The notes beneath the pieces were generated by a model. That model was not told the origin of the DNA. It did no database searches and saw only the letters and a list, made by a program, of their open reading frames with translations. Source: a bacterium (GTDB lineage: Bacteria; Auribacterota; Auribacteria; Auribacterales; Auribacteraceae). Taken from it: a stretch of DNA of 6,459 nucleotides. Shown here piece after piece: positions 1 to 6,459 of this stretch (position 1 is the stretch's first letter; every line of letters begins with the position of its first letter). Where the stretch lies: assembly GCA_021161885.1 (NCBI GenBank), contig JAGGZS010000173.1, forward strand, positions 1 through 6,459, in the 5' to 3' direction. Made by a program: the position numbers and the translations under genes.

Positions 1-18
1 ATATAATACGTTGCCCGA

Positions 19-45
19 TTGATAAAACAGCTTTTTGGATAAAAT
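19..45 (+). promoter_or_regulatory. Candidate sigma-70-type promoter for gltBD
   Basis: TTGATA at 19-24 and TAAAAT at 40-45 each match the housekeeping -35 and -10 consensus at five of six positions, but the 15-base spacer is shorter than the usual 16-18. Transcription would start near position 52, giving a leader of about 70 bases. In such AT-rich DNA hexamers like these occur by chance. Competing candidates are a perfect TATAAT at 2-7, whose -35 would lie outside the window, and TTTACA at 46-51 with TAATGT at 67-72. Confidence 0.25.
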
Positions 46-59
46 TTTACATTAAAATT
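43..59. promoter_or_regulatory. Inverted repeat, possible operator
   Basis: AATTTTA (43-49) and TAAAATT (53-59) form a perfect 7-bp inverted repeat around a 3-base centre (CAT). It overlaps the end of the candidate -10 hexamer at 40-45, a position where a dimeric regulator could act on gltBD transcription. No specific regulator motif is recognised, and a repeat this AT-rich can arise by chance, so the operator role is inference only. Confidence 0.25.
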
Positions 60-108
60 CAGCAAATAATGTACCGATGCCCTTAATTAATTTTTAAATA
101 ACTCTTTT

Positions 109-114
109 AAGGAG
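109..114 (+). promoter_or_regulatory. Ribosome binding site of gltB
   Basis: AAGGAG at 109-114 lies 10 bases before the ATG at 125, a good Shine-Dalgarno match at workable spacing. In the gltB frame an upstream TAA at 95-97 and the absence of any ATG between it and 125 fix this start. Confidence 0.85.
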
Positions 115-124
115 AAAAGTTTTA

Positions 125-3100
125 ATGAGCGGAAAAAACGTATATCCTGATAAACATGGATTATATAACCCGCAGTATGAACACGATAACTGCGGTGTTG
201 GATTTGTGGCTAACATTAAAGGCGAAAAAAGCCATGATATTGTTGAAAAAGGACTAAACATTCTATTAAACCTTGTCCATAGAGGAGCAATAGGCGGGGA
301 TGATAAAACAGGCGACGGCGCGGGTATTTTACTGCAGCTGCCTGACGAATTTTTTCAATCCGAGTGTACCGGATTGAAAATATCTTTACCGAAATCAGGC
401 GAATATGCCGTAGGTATGGTTTTTCTCCCGCAGGATACGGAAAAAAAATCAAAAATGGAAGCCGTGATAGAAAAAATCGTAAATGAAAACGGAAAAACGT
501 TTCTCGGCTGGCGCGATGTCCCGTTTAATTCCGATTGTTTAGGTGAAATAGCTTTACGAGTAATGCCTGTTATAAAACAATTTTTTGTTCATGCAAATGG
601 AGCTCATAGCGATGATTTTGAACGTAAACTATACGTCATACGACGGCTTGCGGAAAAATTCGCCCTTGAAAACGGCATTAATCAAAATCAATTCTATATA
701 TGCAGTTTATCAAGCAGAACTATCGTTTACAAAGGAATGTTTACGGCTCATCAGATTGTAAAGTATTACCCTGACCTGCATAATCCGAAACTCAAAAGCG
801 CTTTAGCCCTTGTGCATCAGCGTTTCAGCACTAACACGTTTCCGTCATGGCCGTTAGCGCAGCCTTTTCATTTTCTTGCCCATAACGGCGAGATAAATAC
901 CCTGCGGGGTAATATAAACCGAATGAGAGCCCGTGAACCCCAGATGGTTTCGCTTCTTTTCGGCAACGATATAAAAAAAATATTTCCTATCATTAACGAG
1001 ATGGGAAGCGATTCCGCCTGTGCGGATAACGCTTTCGAATTATTATACAAAGGCGGGCGTTCCCTTGAACATTCAATGATGATGCTTATTCCCGAAGCAT
1101 TCGGCCCTAAATATCATATGAGCCAAGATAAACGCGCTTTTTACGAATATCATACGACGATTATGGAACCGTGGGACGGTCCTGCGGCTTTAGTTTTCAC
1201 AGACGGCAAAAAAATCGGCGGTGTGCTTGATAGAAACGGATTAAGACCGGCAAGATATGTTGTAACAAAACAAGGGTTAGTCGTGTTGGCATCTGAAGTA
1301 GGTGTAATTGAGTTTCCACCTGAAGATATTTACGCGAAAGGACGCCTTATGCCGGGGCGTATGTTTCTTGTTGATCTTGAACAGCAACGTATTATAAGCG
1401 ACCATGAAATAAAAGCATGGATATCACGCCATAAACCTTACCGCAGATGGCTTGAACAAAACCGGATTGAATTAAGAGGGCTTTTCGACGCTCCAAGCCT
1501 TGTTGACCAGGACCCTCAAACCATTATAAGAAGACAAACTCTTTTCGGCTATACCCAAGAAGAATTAAACATGATTATCGCTCCTATGGCGCTCAACGGG
1601 CAGGAACCGATCGGCTCTATGGGTAACGATGCTCCTCTGGCTGTACTGTCGGATAAACCTCAATTGCTGTTTTCTTATTTTAAACAACTTTTCGCTCAGG
1701 TTACCAACCCGGCTATTGATCCTTATAGGGAATCACTTGTTATGTCGTTGATGAGTTACGTCGGCAGCGAAGGTAATTTGCTTAGCGAATCGCCTGAGCA
1801 CTGCAAACAGCTCAAGCTGACTCATCCAATATTATCTAATGATGATTTAAAAAATATCCGATCATCAGCTTCTAAGCGAGGATTAGACAACGCCACTTTA
1901 CAAATGATGTTCAATCCCAAAGGCGGAGTTGACGCTTTGCGCAAAGCCGTTTACGAACTGTGCGAAATGTCTGCTGAAAAAATCGACGAAGGCTGTTCAC
2001 TACTTATTCTCAGCGATAAAGGAGCTGATAAAAACAATGCGCCTATCCCCAGTCTGCTGGCGACTTCAGCAGTACATAATTATTTAATAAAAACAGGGCG
2101 AAGAACCAAAACAGGGCTTATTATTGAAACAGGTGAAGCAAGAGAAGTAATGCATTTCGGGCTTCTCGTAGGTTACGGAGCAAGCGCAATCAACCCTTAT
2201 CTCGCTTTTGAAACATTATCTTTTATGGCTAAAAACAAAGATTTCATAAAACTAATCAGCCAAGAATCAGCGATTGACAACTATATAAAATCTATTAAAA
2301 AAGGGTTGCTGAAAATTTTTTCTAAAATGGGTATATCAACACTTCGCAGTTATCGCGGAGCAATGATTTTTGAAGCTGTCGGACTTAATAAAAAATTCAT
2401 CGATGAATTTTTTACCGGTACGCCGTCGAGAATTTCAGGTATTGATCTTAATGTAATCGTTGAAGAAATAATTATGCGGCACCGCAATGCGTTTCCCCGT
2501 TCCGGCAAAAACCCCGAACTGCTTGAAATCGGCGGTGAATATCATTACCGACATAACAGCCAGCGCCATTTATGGTCGCCTTTGGCTATCAGCAAACTTC
2601 AATTAGCTGCTCGCTCCGGCGCATATGATATATATAAAGAATACGCTAAACTTATTAACGATCAAACCGAAAAACTTTTTACCTTGCGCGGTCTGTTTAG
2701 ATTCAAAAAAGGAAATCCAATTCCTATAGAAGAAGTAGAACCGGTCGAAAACATTTTAAAACGGTTCGCTACCGGGGCAATGTCTTACGGCTCAATTAGT
2801 AAAGAGACTCATACAACCCTTGCCATTGCCATGAACAGAATCGGCGGAAAAAGCAACAGCGGCGAAGGCGGTGAAGATGAAGTGCGTTTTAAGCCATTGC
2901 CTAACGGAGACTTCGCAAGAAGCGCCATCAAACAAGTGGCGTCAGGACGATTTGGAGTAACCACAAACTATCTTGCTAACTCAGATGAAATGCAGATTAA
3001 AATATCACAGGGAGCAAAACCCGGAGAAGGCGGACAGCTGCCCGGGCATAAAGTCAATAAAGAAATCGGGCGTATACGCCATTCTACTCCCGGGGTTACC

Positions 3101-4693
3101 TTAATATCCCCGCCTCCGCACCACGACATCTATTCTATTGAAGATCTCGCTCAGTTAATTTTCGATTTAAAAAATGTTAATCCTTCTGCGCGCGTATCTG
3201 TAAAACTTGTATCCGAGGTAGGTGTAGGCACCATAGCGGCAGGGGTTGCTAAAGCGAAATCAGATATGATACTCATAAGCGGTTATGACGGCGGTACTGG
3301 AGCTTCTCCCCTGTCGTCAATTAAACACACCGGTATTCCATGGGAACTTGGAATTTCCGAAACCCAGCAGACACTTGTTCTTAATGAACTGAGAGACCGG
3401 GTCAGGCTGCAGGTGGACGGACAGCTTAAAACCGGCAGGGACGTGGCAATAGCAACCCTCTTAGGCGCTGAAGAATACGGGTTTTCTACTGCCGCGCTTG
3501 TTACTCTCGGATGTATTATGATGCGCAAATGCCACCTAAATACTTGTCCCGCAGGTGTAGCCACACAAGACCCCGACCTTAGAAAACGATTTGCGGGAAA
3601 ACCAGAATATGTAGTGAATTTTATGACCTTTGTAGCTGATGAACTAAGAGAAATTATGGCTGAACTCGGATTCCGAACCGTCGATGAAATGGTCGGGCGT
3701 GTAGATATGCTCGAAACTGCTCAAGCAATCGATCACTGGAAAGCAAAGGGACTTGATTTTTCCGCTATCTTAGCTCCTGTAAATGTTCATAAAGGCGGAA
3801 GTTTAAAATGTATAAAAAGCCAAGACCATAAACTTGAAGATTGTCTTGATAAAAAACTTATTAAACTTTCAAAAAAAGCTATTGAAAATAAAGAGCCGGT
3901 TGTCATTGAACAAAAAATCAAAAACTGCAACAGAACCGTAGGCGCTATGCTCGCCGGACAAATCGCTAAACGTTATGGTTCGGAAGGATTGCCGGAAAAC
4001 ACCATTCATATTAAATTTAATGGATCAGCAGGTCAAAGTTTTGGCGCTTTCGGGATAAACGGTATGACTTTTGAACTTGCGGGCGACACTAACGATTATC
4101 TCGGCAAAGGGTTATCGGGCGGTAAAATTATAGTATATCCGCCGGAAAAATCGTCTTTTCCATCCGAGAAAAACATTATTATCGGCAACACCGTATTATA
4201 CGGAGCGACAAGCGGTGAAATTTTTATAGCCGGTGTAGCTGGGGAACGGTTTGCGGTAAGAAACAGCGGCGCTGTCGCCGTAGTTGAAGGTGTCGGCGAT
4301 CACGGCTGCGAATATATGACTGGCGGACGAGTTATCGTTCTTGGTGAAACAGGCAGAAACTTTGCCGCAGGTATGAGCGGCGGTATCGCTTACGTATATG
4401 ATTACAACCAGTTATTTGATACCTTATGTAATCTTGATATGGTTGATATAGAAACTGTTACGGAGAAAGATGATATCGATTTTATAAAAACATATATTAA
4501 AAAACACGTGAAATACACAAAAAGCGTTTATGCTGAAACCCTTTTAAATAATTGGGAACAAATATTACCCTATTTTGTAAAAATTATGCCTATCGATTAC
4601 AAACGGGCACTTGAACAGTTAAAAGAAGAAGAGATGCGACAAGACGATACCGCATCCGTAACAGAAGAAGTATTTAATATAGGAGGCAGATAA
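125..4693 (+). CDS. gltB: Glutamate synthase large (alpha) subunit
   Basis: This is the large catalytic subunit of glutamate synthase, which makes two glutamates from glutamine and 2-oxoglutarate in the cytoplasm as half of the GS-GOGAT cycle. Domains in order: a class II glutamine amidotransferase domain (about residues 23-430) with nucleophile Cys23 in DNCGVGF, HQRFSTN at 231-237 and AHNGEIN from 252; a central domain with MGNDAP at 499-504 and QVTNPAIDP at 525-533; an FMN-binding barrel with GAMSYGSIS at 884-892, GEGGQLPGHK ending at 976 and GYDGGTGASP at 1053-1062; the 3Fe-4S ligands Cys1130, Cys1136 and Cys1141 (C-x5-C-x4-C); and a GXGXG beta-helix domain from about 1298 to 1470. At 1522 residues it has the usual family length. 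The 22 residues before Cys23 should be a propeptide removed autocatalytically, as known in other GltB proteins. No frameshift or missing key residue is seen. The adjacent gltD supports an NAD(P)H-dependent rather than ferredoxin-dependent enzyme. Confidence 0.98.
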   Translation: MSGKNVYPDKHGLYNPQYEHDNCGVGFVANIKGEKSHDIVEKGLNILLNLVHRGAIGGDDKTGDGAGILLQLPDEFFQSECTGLKISLPKSGEYAVGMVFLPQDTEKKSKMEAVIEKIVNENGKTFLGWRDVPFNSDCLGEIALRVMPVIKQFFVHANGAHSDDFERKLYVIRRLAEKFALENGINQNQFYICSLSSRTIVYKGMFTAHQIVKYYPDLHNPKLKSALALVHQRFSTNTFPSWPLAQPFHFLAHNGEINTLRGNINRMRAREPQMVSLLFGNDIKKIFPIINEMGSDSACADNAFELLYKGGRSLEHSMMMLIPEAFGPKYHMSQDKRAFYEYHTTIMEPWDGPAALVFTDGKKIGGVLDRNGLRPARYVVTKQGLVVLASEVGVIEFPPEDIYAKGRLMPGRMFLVDLEQQRIISDHEIKAWISRHKPYRRWLEQNRIELRGLFDAPSLVDQDPQTIIRRQTLFGYTQEELNMIIAPMALNGQEPIGSMGNDAPLAVLSDKPQLLFSYFKQLFAQVTNPAIDPYRESLVMSLMSYVGSEGNLLSESPEHCKQLKLTHPILSNDDLKNIRSSASKRGLDNATLQMMFNPKGGVDALRKAVYELCEMSAEKIDEGCSLLILSDKGADKNNAPIPSLLATSAVHNYLIKTGRRTKTGLIIETGEAREVMHFGLLVGYGASAINPYLAFETLSFMAKNKDFIKLISQESAIDNYIKSIKKGLLKIFSKMGISTLRSYRGAMIFEAVGLNKKFIDEFFTGTPSRISGIDLNVIVEEIIMRHRNAFPRSGKNPELLEIGGEYHYRHNSQRHLWSPLAISKLQLAARSGAYDIYKEYAKLINDQTEKLFTLRGLFRFKKGNPIPIEEVEPVENILKRFATGAMSYGSISKETHTTLAIAMNRIGGKSNSGEGGEDEVRFKPLPNGDFARSAIKQVASGRFGVTTNYLANSDEMQIKISQGAKPGEGGQLPGHKVNKEIGRIRHSTPGVTLISPPPHHDIYSIEDLAQLIFDLKNVNPSARVSVKLVSEVGVGTIAAGVAKAKSDMILISGYDGGTGASPLSSIKHTGIPWELGISETQQTLVLNELRDRVRLQVDGQLKTGRDVAIATLLGAEEYGFSTAALVTLGCIMMRKCHLNTCPAGVATQDPDLRKRFAGKPEYVVNFMTFVADELREIMAELGFRTVDEMVGRVDMLETAQAIDHWKAKGLDFSAILAPVNVHKGGSLKCIKSQDHKLEDCLDKKLIKLSKKAIENKEPVVIEQKIKNCNRTVGAMLAGQIAKRYGSEGLPENTIHIKFNGSAGQSFGAFGINGMTFELAGDTNDYLGKGLSGGKIIVYPPEKSSFPSEKNIIIGNTVLYGATSGEIFIAGVAGERFAVRNSGAVAVVEGVGDHGCEYMTGGRVIVLGETGRNFAAGMSGGIAYVYDYNQLFDTLCNLDMVDIETVTEKDDIDFIKTYIKKHVKYTKSVYAETLLNNWEQILPYFVKIMPIDYKRALEQLKEEEMRQDDTASVTEEVFNIGGR
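4681..4686 (+). promoter_or_regulatory. Ribosome binding site of gltD, inside gltB
   Basis: AGGAGG at 4681-4686 is a perfect Shine-Dalgarno core but lies in the last codons of gltB and 14 bases before the gltD ATG, longer than the usual 5-10. A weaker GAG at 4694-4696 is the only nearer purine match. Ribosomes finishing gltB pass over this site, which suggests translational coupling of the two subunits. Confidence 0.65.
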
Positions 4694-4700
4694 GAGTTTT

Positions 4701-6158
4701 ATGGCTGATCCTGTTGGTTTTAAAAATTATAAACGGGAATTACCCCAAAAACGATCTATACAGGAACGATTAAAAGACTTTAAGGAATTACTTAAAGAGT
4801 TTCCTGACGAAAAAAAGAAAATTCAATCCGCCAGATGTATGGATTGCGGAATACCTTTTTGCCACGCGATTGGGTGTCCGCTTGCAAACCTGATACCGGT
4901 TTTCAATGATTTGGTTTTTCGAGGAAAATGGAAAAAAGCTCTTGATATTCTTCAGTCTACAAACAATTTTCCAGAGTTCACAGGCAGAATATGCCCCGCT
5001 CCGTGTGAAGCGGCATGCACCCTTTCTATCAATGACGATCCCGTAACTATAGAAATAATCGAGTTAATGATTGTTGAACAAGGTTTCAAAGAAGGTTGGA
5101 TAACTCCTCAGCCACCTTTAAAAGAAACCGGCAAAAAAATAGCTGTTATCGGTTCCGGTCCTTCAGGGCTTGCTGCTGCCCAGCAGCTGCGCAGGGCGGG
5201 ACACGATGTAACTGTATTCGAAAAGGCAGACAGAATAGGCGGACTGCTAAGATACGGAATACCGGATTTCAAACTCGACAAAAAGGTTATAGACAGACGT
5301 CTTTATCAGATGAGAGCGGAAGGCGTCAAATTTGAAACAGGAGTCAATGTAGGTGAAGATATATCCGCGCAATATCTAAAAAAATCCTTTGATGTTATCT
5401 GTTTAACATGCGGTTCACGGACACCTCGCGATTTAAAACTCAAAGGGCGTGAACTGAACGGTATTCATTTCGCTATGGATTTCTTAACCCAGCAAAATAA
5501 AATAAACGCAGGAGATACAATCCCAGATACCGAACGCATTAGCGCTAAAGATAAAGTTGTTGTTGTTATCGGCGGAGGCGATACAGGCTCTGACTGCATA
5601 GGCACATCAAACAGGCAGGGAGCCAAAAAAGTTTATCAGTTTGAGATTATGCCCAAACCGCCGGAAACACAATCCTTGGTCAATCCCAACTGGCCAGACT
5701 GGCCTATAATATTAAGGACTTCTTCATCGCAGGAAGAAGGCGCTGAACGCAGATGGTGTATCAATACAAAAAAATTTACAGGCAACGGCAATGTCAAAAA
5801 AATTCATTGTGTAGAAGTAAAATGGGTAACCGATAAATCAGGCGGACGACCGCAGCTTAAAGAACTGCCGGGAACGGAATTTGAGATAAAAACAGACCTT
5901 GTTCTGCTCGCTATGGGTTTTATCCATGTTGAGCATGATAAATTAATCAACGGATTAAATGTTGAGCTTGACAACCGTGGGAATGTCGTAATAGACAACC
6001 AATACATGTCGTCAACTCCCGAAGTTTTCTCTGCCGGTGATACCGCTATGGGCGCGTCTTTAGTGGTAAAAGCTATTGCGCAAGGCAGGCAGATGGCTCA
6101 TTATGTAGATAAATTTTTAATGGGGTATTCCGAACTTCCGCTGACAAGCAATATATAA
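4701..6158 (+). CDS. gltD: Glutamate synthase small (beta) subunit
   Basis: This is the electron-input subunit of glutamate synthase: it oxidises NAD(P)H at an FAD and sends electrons through Fe-S clusters to the FMN of GltB. The N-terminal Fe-S domain carries Cys46, Cys49, Cys54 and Cys59, then Cys98, Cys102 and Cys106 in ICPAPCEAAC. An FAD-binding Rossmann motif GSGPSG sits at 151-156, followed by GGLLRYGIPDFKL. A second nucleotide-binding motif, GGGDTGSDC at 291-299, should bind NAD(P)H, and SAGDT at 444-448 is the C-terminal FAD motif. The start is supported by MADPVGF...YKRELP, a typical GltD N-terminus. At 485 residues it matches the longer GltD type, with an ILRTSSS...ERRW region absent from shorter relatives. 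It follows gltB by 7 untranslated bases, so the two form an operon. Related proteins (dihydropyrimidine dehydrogenase N-terminal module, NfnB-type subunits) share the fold, but the gltB neighbour and the motifs make GltD the clear choice. Confidence 0.97.
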   Translation: MADPVGFKNYKRELPQKRSIQERLKDFKELLKEFPDEKKKIQSARCMDCGIPFCHAIGCPLANLIPVFNDLVFRGKWKKALDILQSTNNFPEFTGRICPAPCEAACTLSINDDPVTIEIIELMIVEQGFKEGWITPQPPLKETGKKIAVIGSGPSGLAAAQQLRRAGHDVTVFEKADRIGGLLRYGIPDFKLDKKVIDRRLYQMRAEGVKFETGVNVGEDISAQYLKKSFDVICLTCGSRTPRDLKLKGRELNGIHFAMDFLTQQNKINAGDTIPDTERISAKDKVVVVIGGGDTGSDCIGTSNRQGAKKVYQFEIMPKPPETQSLVNPNWPDWPIILRTSSSQEEGAERRWCINTKKFTGNGNVKKIHCVEVKWVTDKSGGRPQLKELPGTEFEIKTDLVLLAMGFIHVEHDKLINGLNVELDNRGNVVIDNQYMSSTPEVFSAGDTAMGASLVVKAIAQGRQMAHYVDKFLMGYSELPLTSNI

Positions 6159-6186
6159 AAATATTTGTATTTACAAATTATTTTTT
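6157..6186 (+). terminator. Likely A/T-rich terminator of gltBD
   Basis: ATTTGTA (6163-6169) and TACAAAT (6172-6178) form a perfect 7-bp stem with a 2-base centre. Allowing one bulged T, the stem extends by pairing the A's at 6157-6161 and T6162 with A6180 and the T's at 6181-6185. A run of six T follows at 6181-6186. The stem has only one G-C pair, so it is weak for an intrinsic terminator; the position, overlapping the gltD stop codon, is what supports it. The A tract on the other side would let it also serve a convergent minus-strand transcript. Confidence 0.45.
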
Positions 6187-6216
6187 ATCAGTGAATTATC
6201 GTTCAGGAAACAGGTT

Positions 6217-6390
6217 ATGTCGCTGTTTACGTATAAAAGGCATACTACCCATTTTAATGATTGTGAAAAGTACATTAATTTTCTATATCAGAAAATTCTT
6301 CTTGCAGATTTTCAATTTGCCTTATTTGTATCCTTGTTATGTTTAAATTTTTATCTAAAACCGCAATATGACCTTACCCATTATAATTGA
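6217..6390 (+). CDS. Doubtful small ORF, 57 aa, unknown
   Basis: An ATG at 6217 opens 57 codons ending in TGA at 6388-6390. AGGA at 6205-6208 lies 8 bases upstream, an acceptable ribosome binding site. The product would begin MSLFTYKRHT and carry a hydrophobic stretch (FALFVSLLCLNFYL, about residues 34-47) that could span a membrane, ending in LTHYN. I recognise no family. The start lies in the loop of a 6-bp inverted repeat. The hydrophobic, Phe/Leu-rich composition is also what the complement of a Lys/Glu/Gln-rich minus-strand frame would give, so this may be a shadow rather than a gene. Confidence 0.15.
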   Translation: MSLFTYKRHTTHFNDCEKYINFLYQKILLADFQFALFVSLLCLNFYLKPQYDLTHYN

Positions 6391-6439
6391 GTATCCTAAA
6401 AGAGAAAAAACAACAGTACGTATTTAATTTATTTTCTCA
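6275..6439 (-). pseudogene. Possible decayed 3' end of a minus-strand gene
   Basis: Reading the minus strand, one frame runs from after a TGA (6439-6437) to a TAA (6277-6275) with a single internal TAA at 6376-6374. The last 32 codons, GHIAVLDKNLNIT onwards to ENLQEEFSDIEN, have a natural soluble-protein composition with an acidic, helix-like end, but no ATG, GTG or TTG start follows the internal stop. The part before that stop is less protein-like (Cys- and Phe-rich). AVLDKNLNIT faintly recalls the opening strand of PAS domains, but that is too short to assign. It may be the remnant of a convergent neighbour, or chance. Confidence 0.2.
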
Positions 6440-6459
6440 ATTTTATCCAGACTACATCC

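Larger units (their letters stand above)
1..124 (+). other. AT-rich leader upstream of gltB
   Basis: This is the upstream non-coding region of the gltBD operon, cut by the window edge. No reading frame of useful length is visible; two tiny ATG frames (from 69 and from 77) stop after 5 and 6 codons and lack a ribosome binding site. The stretch holds promoter-like hexamers, a 7-bp inverted repeat at 43-59, the 8-bp palindrome TTAATTAA at 83-90, and the gltB ribosome binding site. Nothing resembling a known riboswitch or a glutamine-riboswitch-like fold could be recognised by eye. Confidence 0.7.
6159..6459. other. AT-rich downstream region without a firm gene
   Basis: About 300 bases from the end of gltD to the window edge, visibly more AT-rich than the operon. 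It holds the terminator-like hairpin at its start, a small inverted repeat (AAACAG 6208-6213, CTGTTT 6223-6228), a weak 57-codon plus-strand ORF and a protein-like but interrupted minus-strand frame. No tRNA, known small RNA or insertion sequence end is recognised. It is best read as an intergenic spacer, possibly with decayed coding DNA. Confidence 0.6.

Noticed and set aside
69..97. Two mini-ORFs in the gltB leader (5 and 6 codons) as possible upstream regulatory peptides
   Set aside because: Neither has a Shine-Dalgarno sequence, neither is enriched in a regulatory amino acid, and no attenuator hairpin follows.
216..452. Minus-strand 78-codon open frame inside gltB
   Set aside because: It is fully antisense to the amidotransferase domain of gltB, has no ribosome binding site worth noting and no recognisable protein; a shadow frame.
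441..980. Runs of eight A in gltB (for example near 440 and 973) as possible frameshift or slippage sites
   Set aside because: The reading frame continues through both with conserved GltB sequence on either side; A runs are expected with AAA/AAT-rich codon use.
868..1050. Minus-strand 60-codon open frame inside gltB
   Set aside because: Antisense to conserved GltB sequence (AHNGEIN region onward); no independent support.
3283..3564. Minus-strand 93-codon open frame inside gltB
   Set aside because: Antisense to the FMN and 3Fe-4S region, whose conserved codons explain the absence of stops.
5096..5335. Plus-strand 79-codon frame within gltD
   Set aside because: Out-of-frame overlap of the FAD-binding region of gltD, Arg/Gln-rich and unlike a real protein.
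5804..6007. Minus-strand 67-codon open frame inside gltD
   Set aside because: Antisense to the C-terminal part of gltD; Ser/Thr-rich shadow with no recognisable motif.
125..6158. Possibility that the operon is part of a novel accessory or defence system
   Set aside because: Both genes carry complete, canonical glutamate synthase motifs at normal length, with no unusual fused domain, repeat array or mobile element nearby.

Overview
The window holds one complete, ordinary metabolic operon on the plus strand, gltB-gltD. It encodes the large (1522 aa) and small (485 aa) subunits of glutamate synthase (GOGAT). Short AT-rich flanks lie on either side. All diagnostic motifs that can be checked by eye are present and in frame: the GltB nucleophile cysteine after a short propeptide, the FMN loops, the C-x5-C-x4-C 3Fe-4S motif and the GXGXG domain, and in GltD the N-terminal cysteine clusters and two dinucleotide-binding folds. 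Both genes therefore look functional.

Layout. Positions 1-124 are an AT-rich leader with weak promoter-like hexamers, a 7-bp inverted repeat around position 51, and a clear Shine-Dalgarno for gltB. gltB occupies 125-4693. gltD starts 8 bases after the gltB stop codon, at 4701, and runs to 6158; its AGGAGG lies inside the last codons of gltB, so the pair is very probably co-transcribed and may be translationally coupled. An A/T-rich hairpin with flanking A and T tracts (6157-6186) overlaps the gltD stop and is the likely operon end. The remaining ~270 bases have no convincing gene. They contain a weak 57-codon plus-strand ORF and, antisense to it, a protein-like minus-strand reading frame interrupted by TAA, possibly the decayed 3' end of a neighbouring gene.

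How the genes work together. GltB hydrolyses glutamine in its amidotransferase domain, passes ammonia through an internal tunnel and reductively aminates 2-oxoglutarate at the FMN site. GltD takes electrons from NAD(P)H through FAD and passes them over Fe-S clusters to GltB. Together with glutamine synthetase, not in the window, this forms the GS-GOGAT ammonia assimilation route.

Organism. The sequence is bacterial, with moderately low GC, A/T-ending codons and AT-rich spacers. GltD is of the longer type, with NNFPEFTGR and CPAPCE motifs and an ILRTSSS...ERRW region, rather than the E. coli-like type. These features do not fix a phylum; an Elusimicrobiota/Endomicrobia-like or other low-GC anaerobic lineage is only a guess. 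I found no mobile element, CRISPR array, tRNA, rRNA or novel multi-gene system.
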